Below, in pieces: positions 14,933 through 23,929 of a stretch of 32,721 bases of DNA. The notes beneath the pieces were generated by a model that was given only the letters and a program-made list of their open reading frames with translations, made no database searches and had not been told where the DNA came from. This DNA is from Shewanella sp. UCD-KL12 (GTDB taxonomy: Bacteria > Pseudomonadota > Gammaproteobacteria > Enterobacterales > Shewanellaceae), in NCBI RefSeq assembly GCF_001957125.1, contig NZ_MPHJ01000026.1, positions 1 to 32,721 on the forward strand. The letters run 5' to 3'. Positions within the stretch are counted from its first letter, which is position 1. Each line of letters begins with the position of its first letter. The translations under genes and the position numbers were made by a program.

Positions 14933-17512
14933 ATGCAAGAGCAATATCAACCTTCAGAAATTGAAGCTAAAGTGCAACAGCACTGGCAAGACAAAAAAAC
15001 CTTTGAAGTCACCGAAGATGAAAACAAAGAGAAATTCTACTGTCTCTCTATGTTCCCATACCCTTCTGGCCGTCTACACATGGGTCATGTACGTAATTAC
15101 ACCATAGGCGACGTTGTCTCTCGTTACCAGCGTTTGCAGGGAAAAAATGTCCTTCAGCCTATCGGTTGGGATTCATTTGGCCTACCTGCTGAAAATGCTG
15201 CGATAAAAAACAACACAGCGCCAGCTCCTTGGACCTATGAAAATATCGATTACATGAAGAACCAGCTAAAAATGCTGGGTTTCGGGTATGACTGGAGCCG
15301 CGAAATCGCGACTTGTACACCTGAATACTACCGCTGGGAACAGTGGTTCTTCACTAAGCTCTATGAGAAAGGCTTAGTTTATAAGAAAACAGCCTCTGTT
15401 AACTGGTGTCCAAACGATGAAACCGTACTTGCTAATGAGCAAGTTCTCGATGGTTGCTGCTGGCGTTGTGACACTGTAGTTGAGCAAAAAGAGATCCCAC
15501 AGTGGTTCATTAAAATCACTGAGTATGCTGATGAGCTACTACAAGATATCGACCAGTTAGATGAGTGGCCTGAGCAAGTTAAGACCATGCAACGTAACTG
15601 GATTGGCCGTAGTGAAGGCATCGAAATGACTTTCCAGGTTGCTGACAGTGAGCAATCTTTCGATATTTACACCACACGTCCAGATACTGTGATGGGTGTG
15701 ACCTATGTTGCTATCGCAGCTGGTCACCCACTTGCTGAGCAAGCAGCGGTAAACAACCCAGAGCTGACAGCATTCATCGAAGAGTGCAAGAACGCAGACA
15801 CTACCGAAGCGGCTATGGCTGCAATGGAGAAAAAGGGTGTCGATACAGGTCTTAAAGCTGTTCACCCATTAACAGGTGAATTGGTACCAGTTTGGGCTGC
15901 TAACTTTGTACTGATGAACTACGGTACTGGTGCGGTGATGTCTGTTCCTGGCCACGATCAACGTGATTTTGAGTTTGCCAACAAGTATGGCCTTGAGATC
16001 AAAGGCGTGATCAAGCCTAGCGACAGCGAGCTTGATATCAGTGAAGAAGCTTTCACCGATAAAGGTGTGCTATTTAACTCAAACGAGTTTGATGGACTTG
16101 AGTTCCAAGCGGCATTTGATGCTATCGATGCCAAGCTAACAGCTGAAGGTAAAGGTAAGCGTCAGGTCAACTTCCGTCTACGTGACTGGGGTGTATCTCG
16201 TCAGCGTTATTGGGGCGCACCAATTCCTATGGTAACCCTTGCTGATGGCACTGTGGTACCGACTCCAGAAGATCAACTTCCGGTTATTTTACCTGAAGAT
16301 GTCGTCATGGATGGGATCCAAAGCCCAATTAAGGCAGACAAAGAGTGGGCTAAAACTCAGATTAATGGTGAAGAAGCCTTTAAAGAGACTGATACCTTCG
16401 ACACCTTTATGGAATCATCTTGGTACTATGCTCGCTACTGTAGCCCTGATGCCGATCAGATGCTAGATCCAGCAAAAGCAAACTACTGGCTACCAGTGGA
16501 TCAGTATATTGGCGGTATCGAGCATGCATGTATGCACCTGCTCTACTTCCGTTTCTTCCACAAATTACTACGTGACATTGGTCTAGTAGACTCAGATGAG
16601 CCTGCAAAGCGACTGCTTACTCAAGGTATGGTATTGGCTGATGCTTACTACTATAACAATGAGAAAGGTGCTCGTGTTTGGGTTTCACCTAGCGATGTGA
16701 CTGTTACCGAAAGCGATGATAAAGGCCGTCCAGTTAAGTCTGTTGATAGCCAAGGCAACGAACTTACCTACACAGGTATGAGCAAGATGTCGAAGTCGAA
16801 GAACAACGGTATCGATCCACAAGAGATGGTCGACAAGTATGGCGCTGATACTGTGCGTCTATTTATGATGTTTGCCGCGCCGCCAGAGCTCACGCTTGAA
16901 TGGCAAGAGTCTAGTGTTGAAGGAGCTCACCGCTTCATTAAACGTTTGTGGAAAGTCGCCCATGACCATGTCGCTAAAGGCGAAACGGTAGCGCTTGATG
17001 TTAAAGCACTAGATGGTAAGCAAAAAGAGCTACGCCGCGAGTTGCACAAAACCATAGCTAAAGTGAGTGATGATATCGAGCGTCGTCAGATGTTCAATAC
17101 TGCTATTGCTTCAATTATGGAGTTGATGAATCGCCTGCAAAAAGCGCCAACTGAGTCAGAGCAAGATCGTGCCCTAATGCAAGAAGCACTTTCAGCTGTG
17201 GTACGTCTACTCTACCCAATCATTCCACATACCAGTTTTAACTTGTGGAATGAATTAGGAAATAGTGACGATATTGAAGAGGTTCTATGGCCAGAAGTTG
17301 ATGAATCGGCACTTGTTGAAGACAGTAAGCTGATCATCGTTCAGGTCAATGGTAAGCTACGTGCTAAGATCACTGTTCCTGCCGATGCATCAAAAGAAGC
17401 AGTTGAAGAGCAAGGTCTTGCTGAAGAGGGTGTTGTTAAACACACTGAAGGTAAGACAATACGTAAAGTTATCTATGTACCTGGTAAGCTGCTAAACATA
17501 GTCGCTAACTAG
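14933..17512 (+). CDS. leuS: Leucyl-tRNA synthetase
   Basis: This class I aminoacyl-tRNA synthetase charges tRNA-Leu, including the four Leu-TAG genes in this window. The ATG at 14933 gives 859 residues beginning MQEQYQPSEIEAKVQ, aligned with E. coli LeuS (860); a TTG one codon upstream is not needed. HMGH is at 49-52 in YPSGRLHMGHVRN, the CP1 editing domain is at about 225-415 with YTTRPDTVMGVTY and the GTGAVMSVPGHDQRD loop, KMSKS lies in GMSKMSKSKNNG near 618, then the anticodon-binding helical domain and C-terminal domain. It heads a plus-strand run in which lptE follows after 30 bases. Confidence 0.98.
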   Translation: MQEQYQPSEIEAKVQQHWQDKKTFEVTEDENKEKFYCLSMFPYPSGRLHMGHVRNYTIGDVVSRYQRLQGKNVLQPIGWDSFGLPAENAAIKNNTAPAPWTYENIDYMKNQLKMLGFGYDWSREIATCTPEYYRWEQWFFTKLYEKGLVYKKTASVNWCPNDETVLANEQVLDGCCWRCDTVVEQKEIPQWFIKITEYADELLQDIDQLDEWPEQVKTMQRNWIGRSEGIEMTFQVADSEQSFDIYTTRPDTVMGVTYVAIAAGHPLAEQAAVNNPELTAFIEECKNADTTEAAMAAMEKKGVDTGLKAVHPLTGELVPVWAANFVLMNYGTGAVMSVPGHDQRDFEFANKYGLEIKGVIKPSDSELDISEEAFTDKGVLFNSNEFDGLEFQAAFDAIDAKLTAEGKGKRQVNFRLRDWGVSRQRYWGAPIPMVTLADGTVVPTPEDQLPVILPEDVVMDGIQSPIKADKEWAKTQINGEEAFKETDTFDTFMESSWYYARYCSPDADQMLDPAKANYWLPVDQYIGGIEHACMHLLYFRFFHKLLRDIGLVDSDEPAKRLLTQGMVLADAYYYNNEKGARVWVSPSDVTVTESDDKGRPVKSVDSQGNELTYTGMSKMSKSKNNGIDPQEMVDKYGADTVRLFMMFAAPPELTLEWQESSVEGAHRFIKRLWKVAHDHVAKGETVALDVKALDGKQKELRRELHKTIAKVSDDIERRQMFNTAIASIMELMNRLQKAPTESEQDRALMQEALSAVVRLLYPIIPHTSFNLWNELGNSDDIEEVLWPEVDESALVEDSKLIIVQVNGKLRAKITVPADASKEAVEEQGLAEEGVVKHTEGKTIRKVIYVPGKLLNIVAN

Positions 17513-17542
17513 TATCAACGTTAAGGAAATACTGCCTAGCTT

Positions 17543-18037
17543 ATGCTTATAAAACGCATATGTTTCGCAATAGCAGCACTGAGCATTATGCTCAGTGCTG
17601 GTTGCGGTTTTAAACTTCAAGGAAACTACTCCATTCCAGAGCAGTTACAAACCTTGCACCTGAGCAGTCAGGATGAGTACAGTGAACTCACACGTTTAGT
17701 TCGTGAGCGCCTTCGCTTACACAGCATTGCGTTAGTTGAATCGTCTGATGACACACCAACGCTAAGAATTGTTCATGACTCTTTAGACAGGTCGACGCTT
17801 TCTCTCTACCCTACCGGTAATGTTGCAGAGTATGAGCTGACCTATCACGTCACTTTTGCAGTACGCCTTCCACAAGGTGAATCGCAGAGATTCGATATCG
17901 ATATTCATCGTGATTACCTTGATGACCCTCGCACAGCTTTAGCTAAAAGTCGTGAGATGGAGCTCCTGTTAAAAGAGATGCGTAATCAAGCTGCAGACCG
18001 AATGATCCAAACACTTGCTTCTATCGAGATAAATTAA
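17543..18037 (+). CDS. lptE: LPS-assembly lipoprotein LptE
   Basis: This outer-membrane lipoprotein plugs and helps fold LptD in the lipopolysaccharide export channel. It has 164 residues with a signal peptide and lipobox LSAGC, the lipidated Cys being C21, followed directly by GFKLQGNYSIPEQ, the typical LptE start. The residue at +2 is Gly, not Asp, which fits outer-membrane sorting. The ATG at 17543 has AAGGA somewhat far upstream (about 16 bases), so initiation may be weak or coupled to leuS. The order leuS-lptE-holA is that of E. coli (leuS-rlpB-holA). Confidence 0.93.
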   Translation: MLIKRICFAIAALSIMLSAGCGFKLQGNYSIPEQLQTLHLSSQDEYSELTRLVRERLRLHSIALVESSDDTPTLRIVHDSLDRSTLSLYPTGNVAEYELTYHVTFAVRLPQGESQRFDIDIHRDYLDDPRTALAKSREMELLLKEMRNQAADRMIQTLASIEIN

Positions 18038-18104
18038 TGGGGTATTCAGCCACAAAGCTGTATACCCAAGCAAGCCTTTACCTATCAAGAACTGAGACCT
18101 ATTG

Positions 18105-19145
18105 ATGCGGGTTTATCCAGATCAACTCTCTAAACAACTGTCACCATTAAAACAGTGTTATATGATCTTCGGCGACGATCCTTGGCTATGTGAAACAAGC
18201 CGAGATCTGCTCTATGCCCAAGCTAAGAAAGAGGGCTTTGAGGAGAAGATTCAGCTCACACAAGAAACAGGTTTTAACTGGAATGATGTGATAGACCAGT
18301 GGCAAGCCATGAGCCTGTTTTCAAGTCGCAGAGTGATAGAGTTGACCCTACCTCAAGCAAAACCAGGTAGTGAGGGAGGTGCGATTTTTCAAAGCTTAAT
18401 GCAGATGGCAAATCCCGATGTATTGTTTATTGTGACAGGTCCTAAGCTTGCAGCTGAACAAACCAAAAGTAAGTGGTTTAAAACGTTAGATAGTCATGGG
18501 GTTTATATCCCCTGCATGACGCCGGAAGGCAATCAGTTTCAGCGTTGGCTCGAAACACGCATAAACCACTTTAGCTTGAATCTATCTCCTGATGCTAAGG
18601 AAATGCTATTTAGTCTCTATGAGGGTAATCTGCTTGCAGCAGATCAATCCTTGCAACTATTGCAACTTCTCAGCCCGAACGAGCAAATTAATAGCCAGCA
18701 ACTCACTCAGTACTTCGAGGATCAGTCACGCTTTAGCGTGTTTCAACTGACCGATGCCATGCTCAATAATAAGCAAGATAAAGCTCAGCATATTCTGTCC
18801 CAATTGAAAGCTGAAGGCGTAGCGATGCCGATTATCCTTTGGGGGATTTTCAAGGAGCTCACGATTCTATTGCAGCTAAAAACAGCGCTCGATGCCAATG
18901 AATCGCTACAAGCTTTATGGAGTAAACTACGGATTTGGGATAAACGTAAGCCATTATATCAGTCAGCATTATCACGACTTTCGCTATTCCAGATAGAAGT
19001 GCTATTGGCATCTGCTTCAGATATAGAGTTAAAACTGAAACAGCAGGGATTTGAAGACTGGACCGGCGTCAGTCATTTAAGCTTACTGTTCGATCCCAAG
19101 GCCCACAGTAAACTTGCTCATATTCAATTAAATGACTGGAGCTAG
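18105..19145 (+). CDS. holA: DNA polymerase III delta subunit
   Basis: The delta subunit opens the beta clamp within the clamp-loader complex. It has 346 residues from ATG 18105 (E. coli 343). The start MRVYPDQLSKQLSPLKQCYM, then IFGDDPWLCETSRDLL, matches the family, in which the clamp-binding residues lie in the first 75 positions. The AAA+ fold lacks a P-loop, as expected for delta. The C-terminal collar domain covers about 215-340. nadD starts 7 bases after its stop. Confidence 0.94.
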   Translation: MRVYPDQLSKQLSPLKQCYMIFGDDPWLCETSRDLLYAQAKKEGFEEKIQLTQETGFNWNDVIDQWQAMSLFSSRRVIELTLPQAKPGSEGGAIFQSLMQMANPDVLFIVTGPKLAAEQTKSKWFKTLDSHGVYIPCMTPEGNQFQRWLETRINHFSLNLSPDAKEMLFSLYEGNLLAADQSLQLLQLLSPNEQINSQQLTQYFEDQSRFSVFQLTDAMLNNKQDKAQHILSQLKAEGVAMPIILWGIFKELTILLQLKTALDANESLQALWSKLRIWDKRKPLYQSALSRLSLFQIEVLLASASDIELKLKQQGFEDWTGVSHLSLLFDPKAHSKLAHIQLNDWS

Positions 19146-19152
19146 CTAACCA

Positions 19153-19788
19153 ATGCGGATCGGCATTTTAGGCGGGACATTTGACCCTATCCACTTTGGG
19201 CATATCAGGCCAGCACTAGAGATAAAAACTCAGCTCAACCTCGAGCAAGTATGGCTCATGCCTAACCATATTCCCCCTCACAAAGACGCTACAGTTGTCA
19301 GTACTGAGCAACGGCTCGAGATGGTCGAACTAGTTTGTCAGCAATATGATGACTTTCAACTGTGCGATATAGAAGCAAAACGTAATGCTCCCTCTTATCT
19401 AGTGACCACACTCGAGTCACTAAATGCAACTCATCCTGAACACGAGTTCTTTTTCCTGATGGGCACTGACTCTTTAGTCTCGCTTCCGACTTGGTTTGAG
19501 TGGAAAAAGCTGTTTAACCTCTGTCATTTTGTGATATCCCCCAGAGATGGCTGGCAAGTAACCGCTCAAATGGAGGTGTTTAATGAGTATGAACAAAGAT
19601 TAACGAGTGCTGAAGCACCCAACACAGCTAAAACAGGCCTCATATTTCAAGTTAATATCACCCCTCAGCCATACTCTTCCACTCAAATAAGAGCTCAGCT
19701 TGCCGCCCATAAATGCCCTACCGCGGCTATCCCCAGTCAAGTGCTGAACTTTATCACCGTAAAAAACCTGTACCAAACACCAGCTTAA
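19153..19788 (+). CDS. nadD: Nicotinate-mononucleotide adenylyltransferase
   Basis: It makes nicotinate adenine dinucleotide from nicotinate mononucleotide and ATP in NAD synthesis. It has 211 residues (E. coli 213). The nucleotidyltransferase motif GGTFDPIHFGH is at 7-17 and the C-terminal YSSTQIRAQL corresponds to the conserved SSTxIR motif. It is closely spaced after holA, as in E. coli. A gap of 105 bases with its own promoter-like element separates it from rsfS. Confidence 0.97.
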   Translation: MRIGILGGTFDPIHFGHIRPALEIKTQLNLEQVWLMPNHIPPHKDATVVSTEQRLEMVELVCQQYDDFQLCDIEAKRNAPSYLVTTLESLNATHPEHEFFFLMGTDSLVSLPTWFEWKKLFNLCHFVISPRDGWQVTAQMEVFNEYEQRLTSAEAPNTAKTGLIFQVNITPQPYSSTQIRAQLAAHKCPTAAIPSQVLNFITVKNLYQTPA

Positions 19789-19851
19789 TAACTAACGCCT
19801 ATCTTTGAATAGGGTTAATTAACTTTGTGCATCCTCAATGCCTTTATAACC

Positions 19852-19860
19852 TGTTATACT
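19852..19860 (+). promoter_or_regulatory. Possible extended -10 promoter for rsfS-rlmH
   Basis: TGTTATACT is an extended -10 element (TGn then TATACT) 34 bases before the rsfS start. No good -35 box is found at 17 bases. Confidence 0.4.
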
Positions 19861-19893
19861 ACTGCGCTGTCAAAAAAATTTGAGGAATTACGC

Positions 19894-20223
19894 GTGGAAA
19901 GCGCCGAGCTAAAGCAGTTTGTTATCGACAAAGTCGAAGATTTAAAAGCCAAAGATATCGTTACTTTAGAAGTATCAGATCAGTCTAACCTTACCGACTA
20001 CATGGTAGTTTGTTCTGGAACGTCTAAAACACACGTTAAGGCAATAGCTGAAAACGTTGTGGTTGAGTGTAAACGTGCCAACCTAAGCATCATTGGTGTT
20101 GAAGGCCGTGAAAGCAGCGAGTGGGTCCTAGTGGATCTTGGCGATGTTATTTTGCATGTTATGCAAGACAAGACACGTGACTTTTATGAGCTAGAGAAGC
20201 TCTGGTCAGCCAAACCAGCTTAA
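19894..20223 (+). CDS. rsfS: Ribosomal silencing factor RsfS
   Basis: RsfS binds ribosomal protein uL14 on the 50S subunit and blocks subunit joining when nutrients are short. The GTG at 19894 is chosen because TGAGG lies eight bases upstream; it gives 109 residues beginning MESAELKQFVIDKVEDLKAK, near the usual family length (about 105-110). The conserved DYMVVCSGTS, VEGRESSEWVLVDLGDVILH and YELEKLWS segments are all present. Its stop codon overlaps the rlmH start by one base (TAATG). Confidence 0.95.
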   Translation: MESAELKQFVIDKVEDLKAKDIVTLEVSDQSNLTDYMVVCSGTSKTHVKAIAENVVVECKRANLSIIGVEGRESSEWVLVDLGDVILHVMQDKTRDFYELEKLWSAKPA

Positions 20224-20693
20224 TGAAATTACAGCTAGTCGCAGTAGGCACTCGTATGCCAGCTTGGGTTACGACAGGTTTTGTGGAATATCAGCGCAGA
20301 TTTCCAAGAGACATGGCACTCGAGCTTATAGAGATCCCTGCGGGGAAAAGAGGCAAAAATGCCGATATCGCACGTATCCTTCATAAAGAAGGTGAACAGA
20401 TGTTGGCAGCCATTCCCAAAGGGAACCATATTGTCAGTTTAGATCTTCCAGGAAAAACTTGGGATACGCCAGATCTTGCTTCTCAAATGAGTCGCTGGCA
20501 GCTTGATGGCCGTGATGTAAGTTTGCTTATTGGTGGCCCAGAGGGGCTAGCGCCAGCTTGTAAGCAAGCTGCCACTCAAAGTTGGTGTCTGTCTGCATTG
20601 ACTTTGCCACACCCACTCGTCAGGATTGTGGTTGCCGAAAGCTTATATCGAGCTTGGAGCGTTAATAATAATCACCCTTATCACAGGGAATAG
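20223..20693 (+). CDS. rlmH: 23S rRNA pseudouridine-1915 N3-methyltransferase RlmH
   Basis: This SPOUT-class enzyme methylates pseudouridine 1915 in 23S rRNA of assembled 70S ribosomes. It has 156 residues (E. coli 155). The S-adenosylmethionine-binding knot is marked by LLIGGPEGLAPACK and the C-terminal ALTLPHPLVRIVVAESLYRA, followed by the YHRE end typical of the family. It is coupled to rsfS and ends before a terminator, so rsfS-rlmH forms a unit separate from mrdA. Confidence 0.97.
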   Translation: MKLQLVAVGTRMPAWVTTGFVEYQRRFPRDMALELIEIPAGKRGKNADIARILHKEGEQMLAAIPKGNHIVSLDLPGKTWDTPDLASQMSRWQLDGRDVSLLIGGPEGLAPACKQAATQSWCLSALTLPHPLVRIVVAESLYRAWSVNNNHPYHRE

Positions 20694-20695
20694 AT

Positions 20696-20720
20696 AAAGT
20701 TCGGTTAACCCGAACTTTTT
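20696..20720 (+). terminator. Intrinsic terminator after rlmH
   Basis: AAAGTTCGG - TTAAC - CCGAACTTT is followed by TT, directly after the rlmH stop. It is a 9-bp stem with T-rich 3' end. Confidence 0.88.
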
Positions 20721-20775
20721 GCTAAAGACCAGGCTAGATGCCTATTGCTTATAATTTAGGCAGGAGAAAGTGTAA

Positions 20776-22632
20776 GTGGCGCCAAAAAAGCGAATAACGA
20801 TGCATGACCACGCTGCCGAAGCATCGCTTTTTAAACGTAGAGCCTTGTTTACATTTGTTTGCGTTGTTGTGCTATTAAGCATATTACTGACTAATCTTTA
20901 CCATCTACAAATACTCTCATACACAGATTACGAAACTCGCTCAAATGACAACCGCATTCGCGTTGTCCCCGTTGCACCTAGCCGTGGCTTAATTTACGAT
21001 CGCCATGGGCAACTTTTAGCCGAAAACCAACCTTTTTTCTCTTTAGAACTCGTCCCTGAGAAAGTAAAAGATATCTCTGAAACACTTCAAGCGCTCAGTA
21101 GTGTCATTCCTTTAACTGCTGAAGAGCAGGAAGATTTCATCGAGTCTCTAAAGTACCATCGACGCTTTAAACCACTGACATTAAAAAACCGTTTAAGCGA
21201 AGAGCAGGTTGCACTTTTTAGTGTCAATCAGCATCGATTCCCAGGGGTCTCTGTTGTAGCAGGATTAAAACGACATTACCCATACAATGGCTTAATGACA
21301 CATGCTTTAGGCTACGTGGGCAGAATAAACGATCGCGATCAAGCGGCACTGCAACGAAGTGAGCAGTGGAAAAACTATGCCGCAACCAAAGATATTGGTA
21401 AACAGGGGATCGAAAAGTTTTATGAAAACCTGCTACATGGAAAACCGGGACACTTAGAGGAGGAGGTCAATAACCGCGGACGAACAATCCGTACCTTAAA
21501 ATCTGTTGCCCCAGATCCCGGTCAAGATATATACCTTACGTTAGATCTTAACTTACAGAAGAAAGCTGCAGAACTGCTCGACGGCCGCCGCGGCTCCGTC
21601 GTCGCTATCGACCCAAGAGATGGCGGCATCTTAGCCATGTTATCCAGCCCAACTTACGATCCTAATTTATTCGTTCACGGCATTAGCAGCAAAGCTTATG
21701 GTGAATTACTTAACTCACGTTCTCGCCCCTTGATTAACCGCGCAACGCAAGGGCAATATGCTCCTGCATCGACAGTAAAGCCACACTTGGCATTACTGGG
21801 CTTAGAGGAAAAAACCATAACGGCTAAAACCCGAATTTGGGATCCTGGATTTTGGCAGATACCTGGGGTAGAGCGAAAATACCGTGACTGGAAACGATGG
21901 GGACATGGTTGGGTCGACGTCAATAGCGCTTTAATTGACTCCTGTGATACCTTCTTTTATGACTTAGCCTACAAAACAGGTGTAGATAAGATTGCTCACT
22001 TTATGCAGCCTTTTGGTTTTGGCGAGCGAACTGGGGTCGATATCTTTGAAGAGTCTGCAGGCATTATGCCCTCTAAAGATTGGAAACGATTGCGCTATAA
22101 CCAGCCATGGTATATCGGCGATACAATATCTGTAGGGATTGGTCAGGGCTATTGGACGACCACCCCCCTTCAGCTAGCTAACGCCACTGCAATATTAGCC
22201 AATAAGGGCAGAAGGTTTACACCTCACCTCCTTAAGTCGATAAAAGATAGTACTTCGATGATCGATAGCCCAATTGATGAGCGCGCCCCCATTGAACTTA
22301 AAGATCCTGCTAACTGGGATATTATTAAGCAAGCGATGAAAGACACAGCTCATAAGAAACGCTTTAAAGACACGCCTTATACTGCGGCAATGAAAACAGG
22401 TACGGCGCAGGTCATTAGCGTAGCTGAAGGTGAGAAATATGATGCCGACGCCATTGAAGAACATTTTAGAGATAACGCATTGATCATTGCCTATGCGCCA
22501 TTCGAAAACCCGACCATAGTCCTTGCAGTTGTCTTGGAAAATGCTGGCTGGGGTGGCGCTAATGCAGGCCCTGTTGCAAGAGCCTTACTCGATGAATATA
22601 TGCTAAGAGATACTGTGGAGCCCCTTCAATGA
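20776..22632 (+). CDS. mrdA: Penicillin-binding protein 2 (elongasome transpeptidase)
   Basis: This is a class B penicillin-binding protein that crosslinks peptidoglycan during rod elongation with RodA and MreBCD. It has 618 residues (E. coli 633). The GTG at 20776 has AGGAG nine bases upstream. One N-terminal membrane helix (about 18-42) is followed by the pedestal domain with RGLIYDRHGQLLAENQP, then the transpeptidase with STVK (catalytic Ser in YAPASTVKPH), SCD (second motif, in LIDSCDTFFYD) and KTG (in MKTGTAQV). It overlaps mrdB by four bases (ATGA), so the two are translationally coupled. Confidence 0.98.
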   Translation: MAPKKRITMHDHAAEASLFKRRALFTFVCVVVLLSILLTNLYHLQILSYTDYETRSNDNRIRVVPVAPSRGLIYDRHGQLLAENQPFFSLELVPEKVKDISETLQALSSVIPLTAEEQEDFIESLKYHRRFKPLTLKNRLSEEQVALFSVNQHRFPGVSVVAGLKRHYPYNGLMTHALGYVGRINDRDQAALQRSEQWKNYAATKDIGKQGIEKFYENLLHGKPGHLEEEVNNRGRTIRTLKSVAPDPGQDIYLTLDLNLQKKAAELLDGRRGSVVAIDPRDGGILAMLSSPTYDPNLFVHGISSKAYGELLNSRSRPLINRATQGQYAPASTVKPHLALLGLEEKTITAKTRIWDPGFWQIPGVERKYRDWKRWGHGWVDVNSALIDSCDTFFYDLAYKTGVDKIAHFMQPFGFGERTGVDIFEESAGIMPSKDWKRLRYNQPWYIGDTISVGIGQGYWTTTPLQLANATAILANKGRRFTPHLLKSIKDSTSMIDSPIDERAPIELKDPANWDIIKQAMKDTAHKKRFKDTPYTAAMKTGTAQVISVAEGEKYDADAIEEHFRDNALIIAYAPFENPTIVLAVVLENAGWGGANAGPVARALLDEYMLRDTVEPLQ

Positions 22633-23735
22633 GTTCGCAAAACCATCGCCCTAATATCTGGCAAAGACTCCATATCGATCTACCACTCTTGATTGGTATT
22701 TTATGCTTAATGGGGTTTGGGCTGTTTGTTATCTATTCTGCAGGTGGGGAAGATCTCGCCCTGATGGAGAGACAACTCGTACGCATGGGGCTATCTTTGG
22801 CAATTATGTTTATTGTCGCCCAAATTAACCCCGAAGTATTTAGGCGGTGGGCTTTTCCCATCTATCTTGCGGGGATAGTACTGCTGCTCGGAGTACATTT
22901 TTTTGGTGAGATAAATAAGGGCGCTCAGCGATGGCTGAACTTAGGTTTTATGGAGTTCCAACCATCTGAACTCATCAAGCTAGCCTTCCCTATTACTATG
23001 GCTTGGTATATTAGCAAATACCCTCTGCCCCCAAAAAAGCGTTACCTCGCAGGTGCAGGTATTATCCTGTTAGTGCCAACATTACTTATCGCTAAGCAGC
23101 CCGACCTAGGCACCTCAATTTTAGTGGCGGCTTCAGGAATCTTTGTACTGTTTTTATCTGGTATGAGCTGGGCAATTGTCGGTACATTTATCGGTAGCAT
23201 ACTCGCTATGCTACCAGTACTTTGGTTCTTCTTGATGCGTGATTATCAACGCACACGAGTCTTAACACTACTGGACCCTGAAAAAGATCCTCTAGGTGCT
23301 GGCTACCATATTATTCAGTCCAAAATTGCTATCGGTTCCGGTGGGCCGTGGGGGAAAGGCTGGCTCGAAGGCTCACAGTCACAACTAGAGTTCCTTCCAG
23401 AAAGGCATACCGACTTTATCTTTGCTGTTATTGGTGAAGAGTTTGGACTCATTGGCAGCGTTTTATTACTGCTTATGTATCTCTATGTTATTGGCCGTGG
23501 GCTTGTTATTGCTTCAAGAGCACAAACCAGTTTCGCTCGCCTTTTAGCAGGCAGCATCACTTTGACCTTTTTCGTTTATATCTTTGTGAACATAGGGATG
23601 GTTTCTGGCCTGCTACCCGTTGTTGGCGTGCCATTACCCCTCATCAGTTATGGGGGAACCTCCATGATGACCTTAATGACAGGTTTCGGGATCTTAATGA
23701 GTATTCATACCCATCGAAGGTTTATTGATAGGTAG
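22629..23735 (+). CDS. mrdB: RodA peptidoglycan glycosyltransferase (SEDS family)
   Basis: This inner-membrane SEDS protein polymerises glycan strands with PBP2 during cell elongation. It has 368 residues (E. coli 370) and about ten hydrophobic helices. Conserved SEDS segments are seen: GAQRWLNLGFMEFQPSEL, AKQPDLGTS (with the catalytic-loop Asp region of the family), LPERHTDFIFAVIGEEFG and VGVPLPLISYGGTS near the end. It starts inside the mrdA stop and is followed by a large hairpin, then mltB. Confidence 0.98.
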   Translation: MSSQNHRPNIWQRLHIDLPLLIGILCLMGFGLFVIYSAGGEDLALMERQLVRMGLSLAIMFIVAQINPEVFRRWAFPIYLAGIVLLLGVHFFGEINKGAQRWLNLGFMEFQPSELIKLAFPITMAWYISKYPLPPKKRYLAGAGIILLVPTLLIAKQPDLGTSILVAASGIFVLFLSGMSWAIVGTFIGSILAMLPVLWFFLMRDYQRTRVLTLLDPEKDPLGAGYHIIQSKIAIGSGGPWGKGWLEGSQSQLEFLPERHTDFIFAVIGEEFGLIGSVLLLLMYLYVIGRGLVIASRAQTSFARLLAGSITLTFFVYIFVNIGMVSGLLPVVGVPLPLISYGGTSMMTLMTGFGILMSIHTHRRFIDR

Positions 23736-23774
23736 GCATTTTCACATAAAAACCAACGAACGAGTCATTGATTG

Positions 23775-23806
23775 GAGAGGTTTAAGCTTGTAGGCTTAAA
23801 CCTCTC
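23775..23806 (+). terminator. Long hairpin after mrdB
   Basis: GAGAGGTTTAAGC (23775-23787) pairs perfectly with GCTTAAACCTCTC (23794-23806) over a 6-base loop, 39 bases after the mrdB stop. The following TCTATAATC is a poor T tract, so it may be a weak terminator or an mRNA 3'-end stabiliser. Confidence 0.5.
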
Positions 23807-23824
23807 TCTATAATCGGCACCACA

Positions 23825-23861
23825 AGTTTCTTAAAGTAATTAATACGTAATTAAAGAAACT
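23825..23861. promoter_or_regulatory. AT-rich inverted repeat upstream of mltB
   Basis: AGTTTCTT (23825-23832) pairs with AAGAAACT (23854-23861), and inside it TAATTA (23837-23842) pairs with TAATTA (23848-23853). It sits about 70-105 bases before the mltB start, where an operator or UP-like element could lie. No specific factor is indicated. Confidence 0.35.
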
Positions 23862-23929
23862 AACGTAGTTTAGCCAATAGTCTAAGTGAAATAACCCAGA
23901 GCATTATCTAGATACAGGGAACGGTTTCA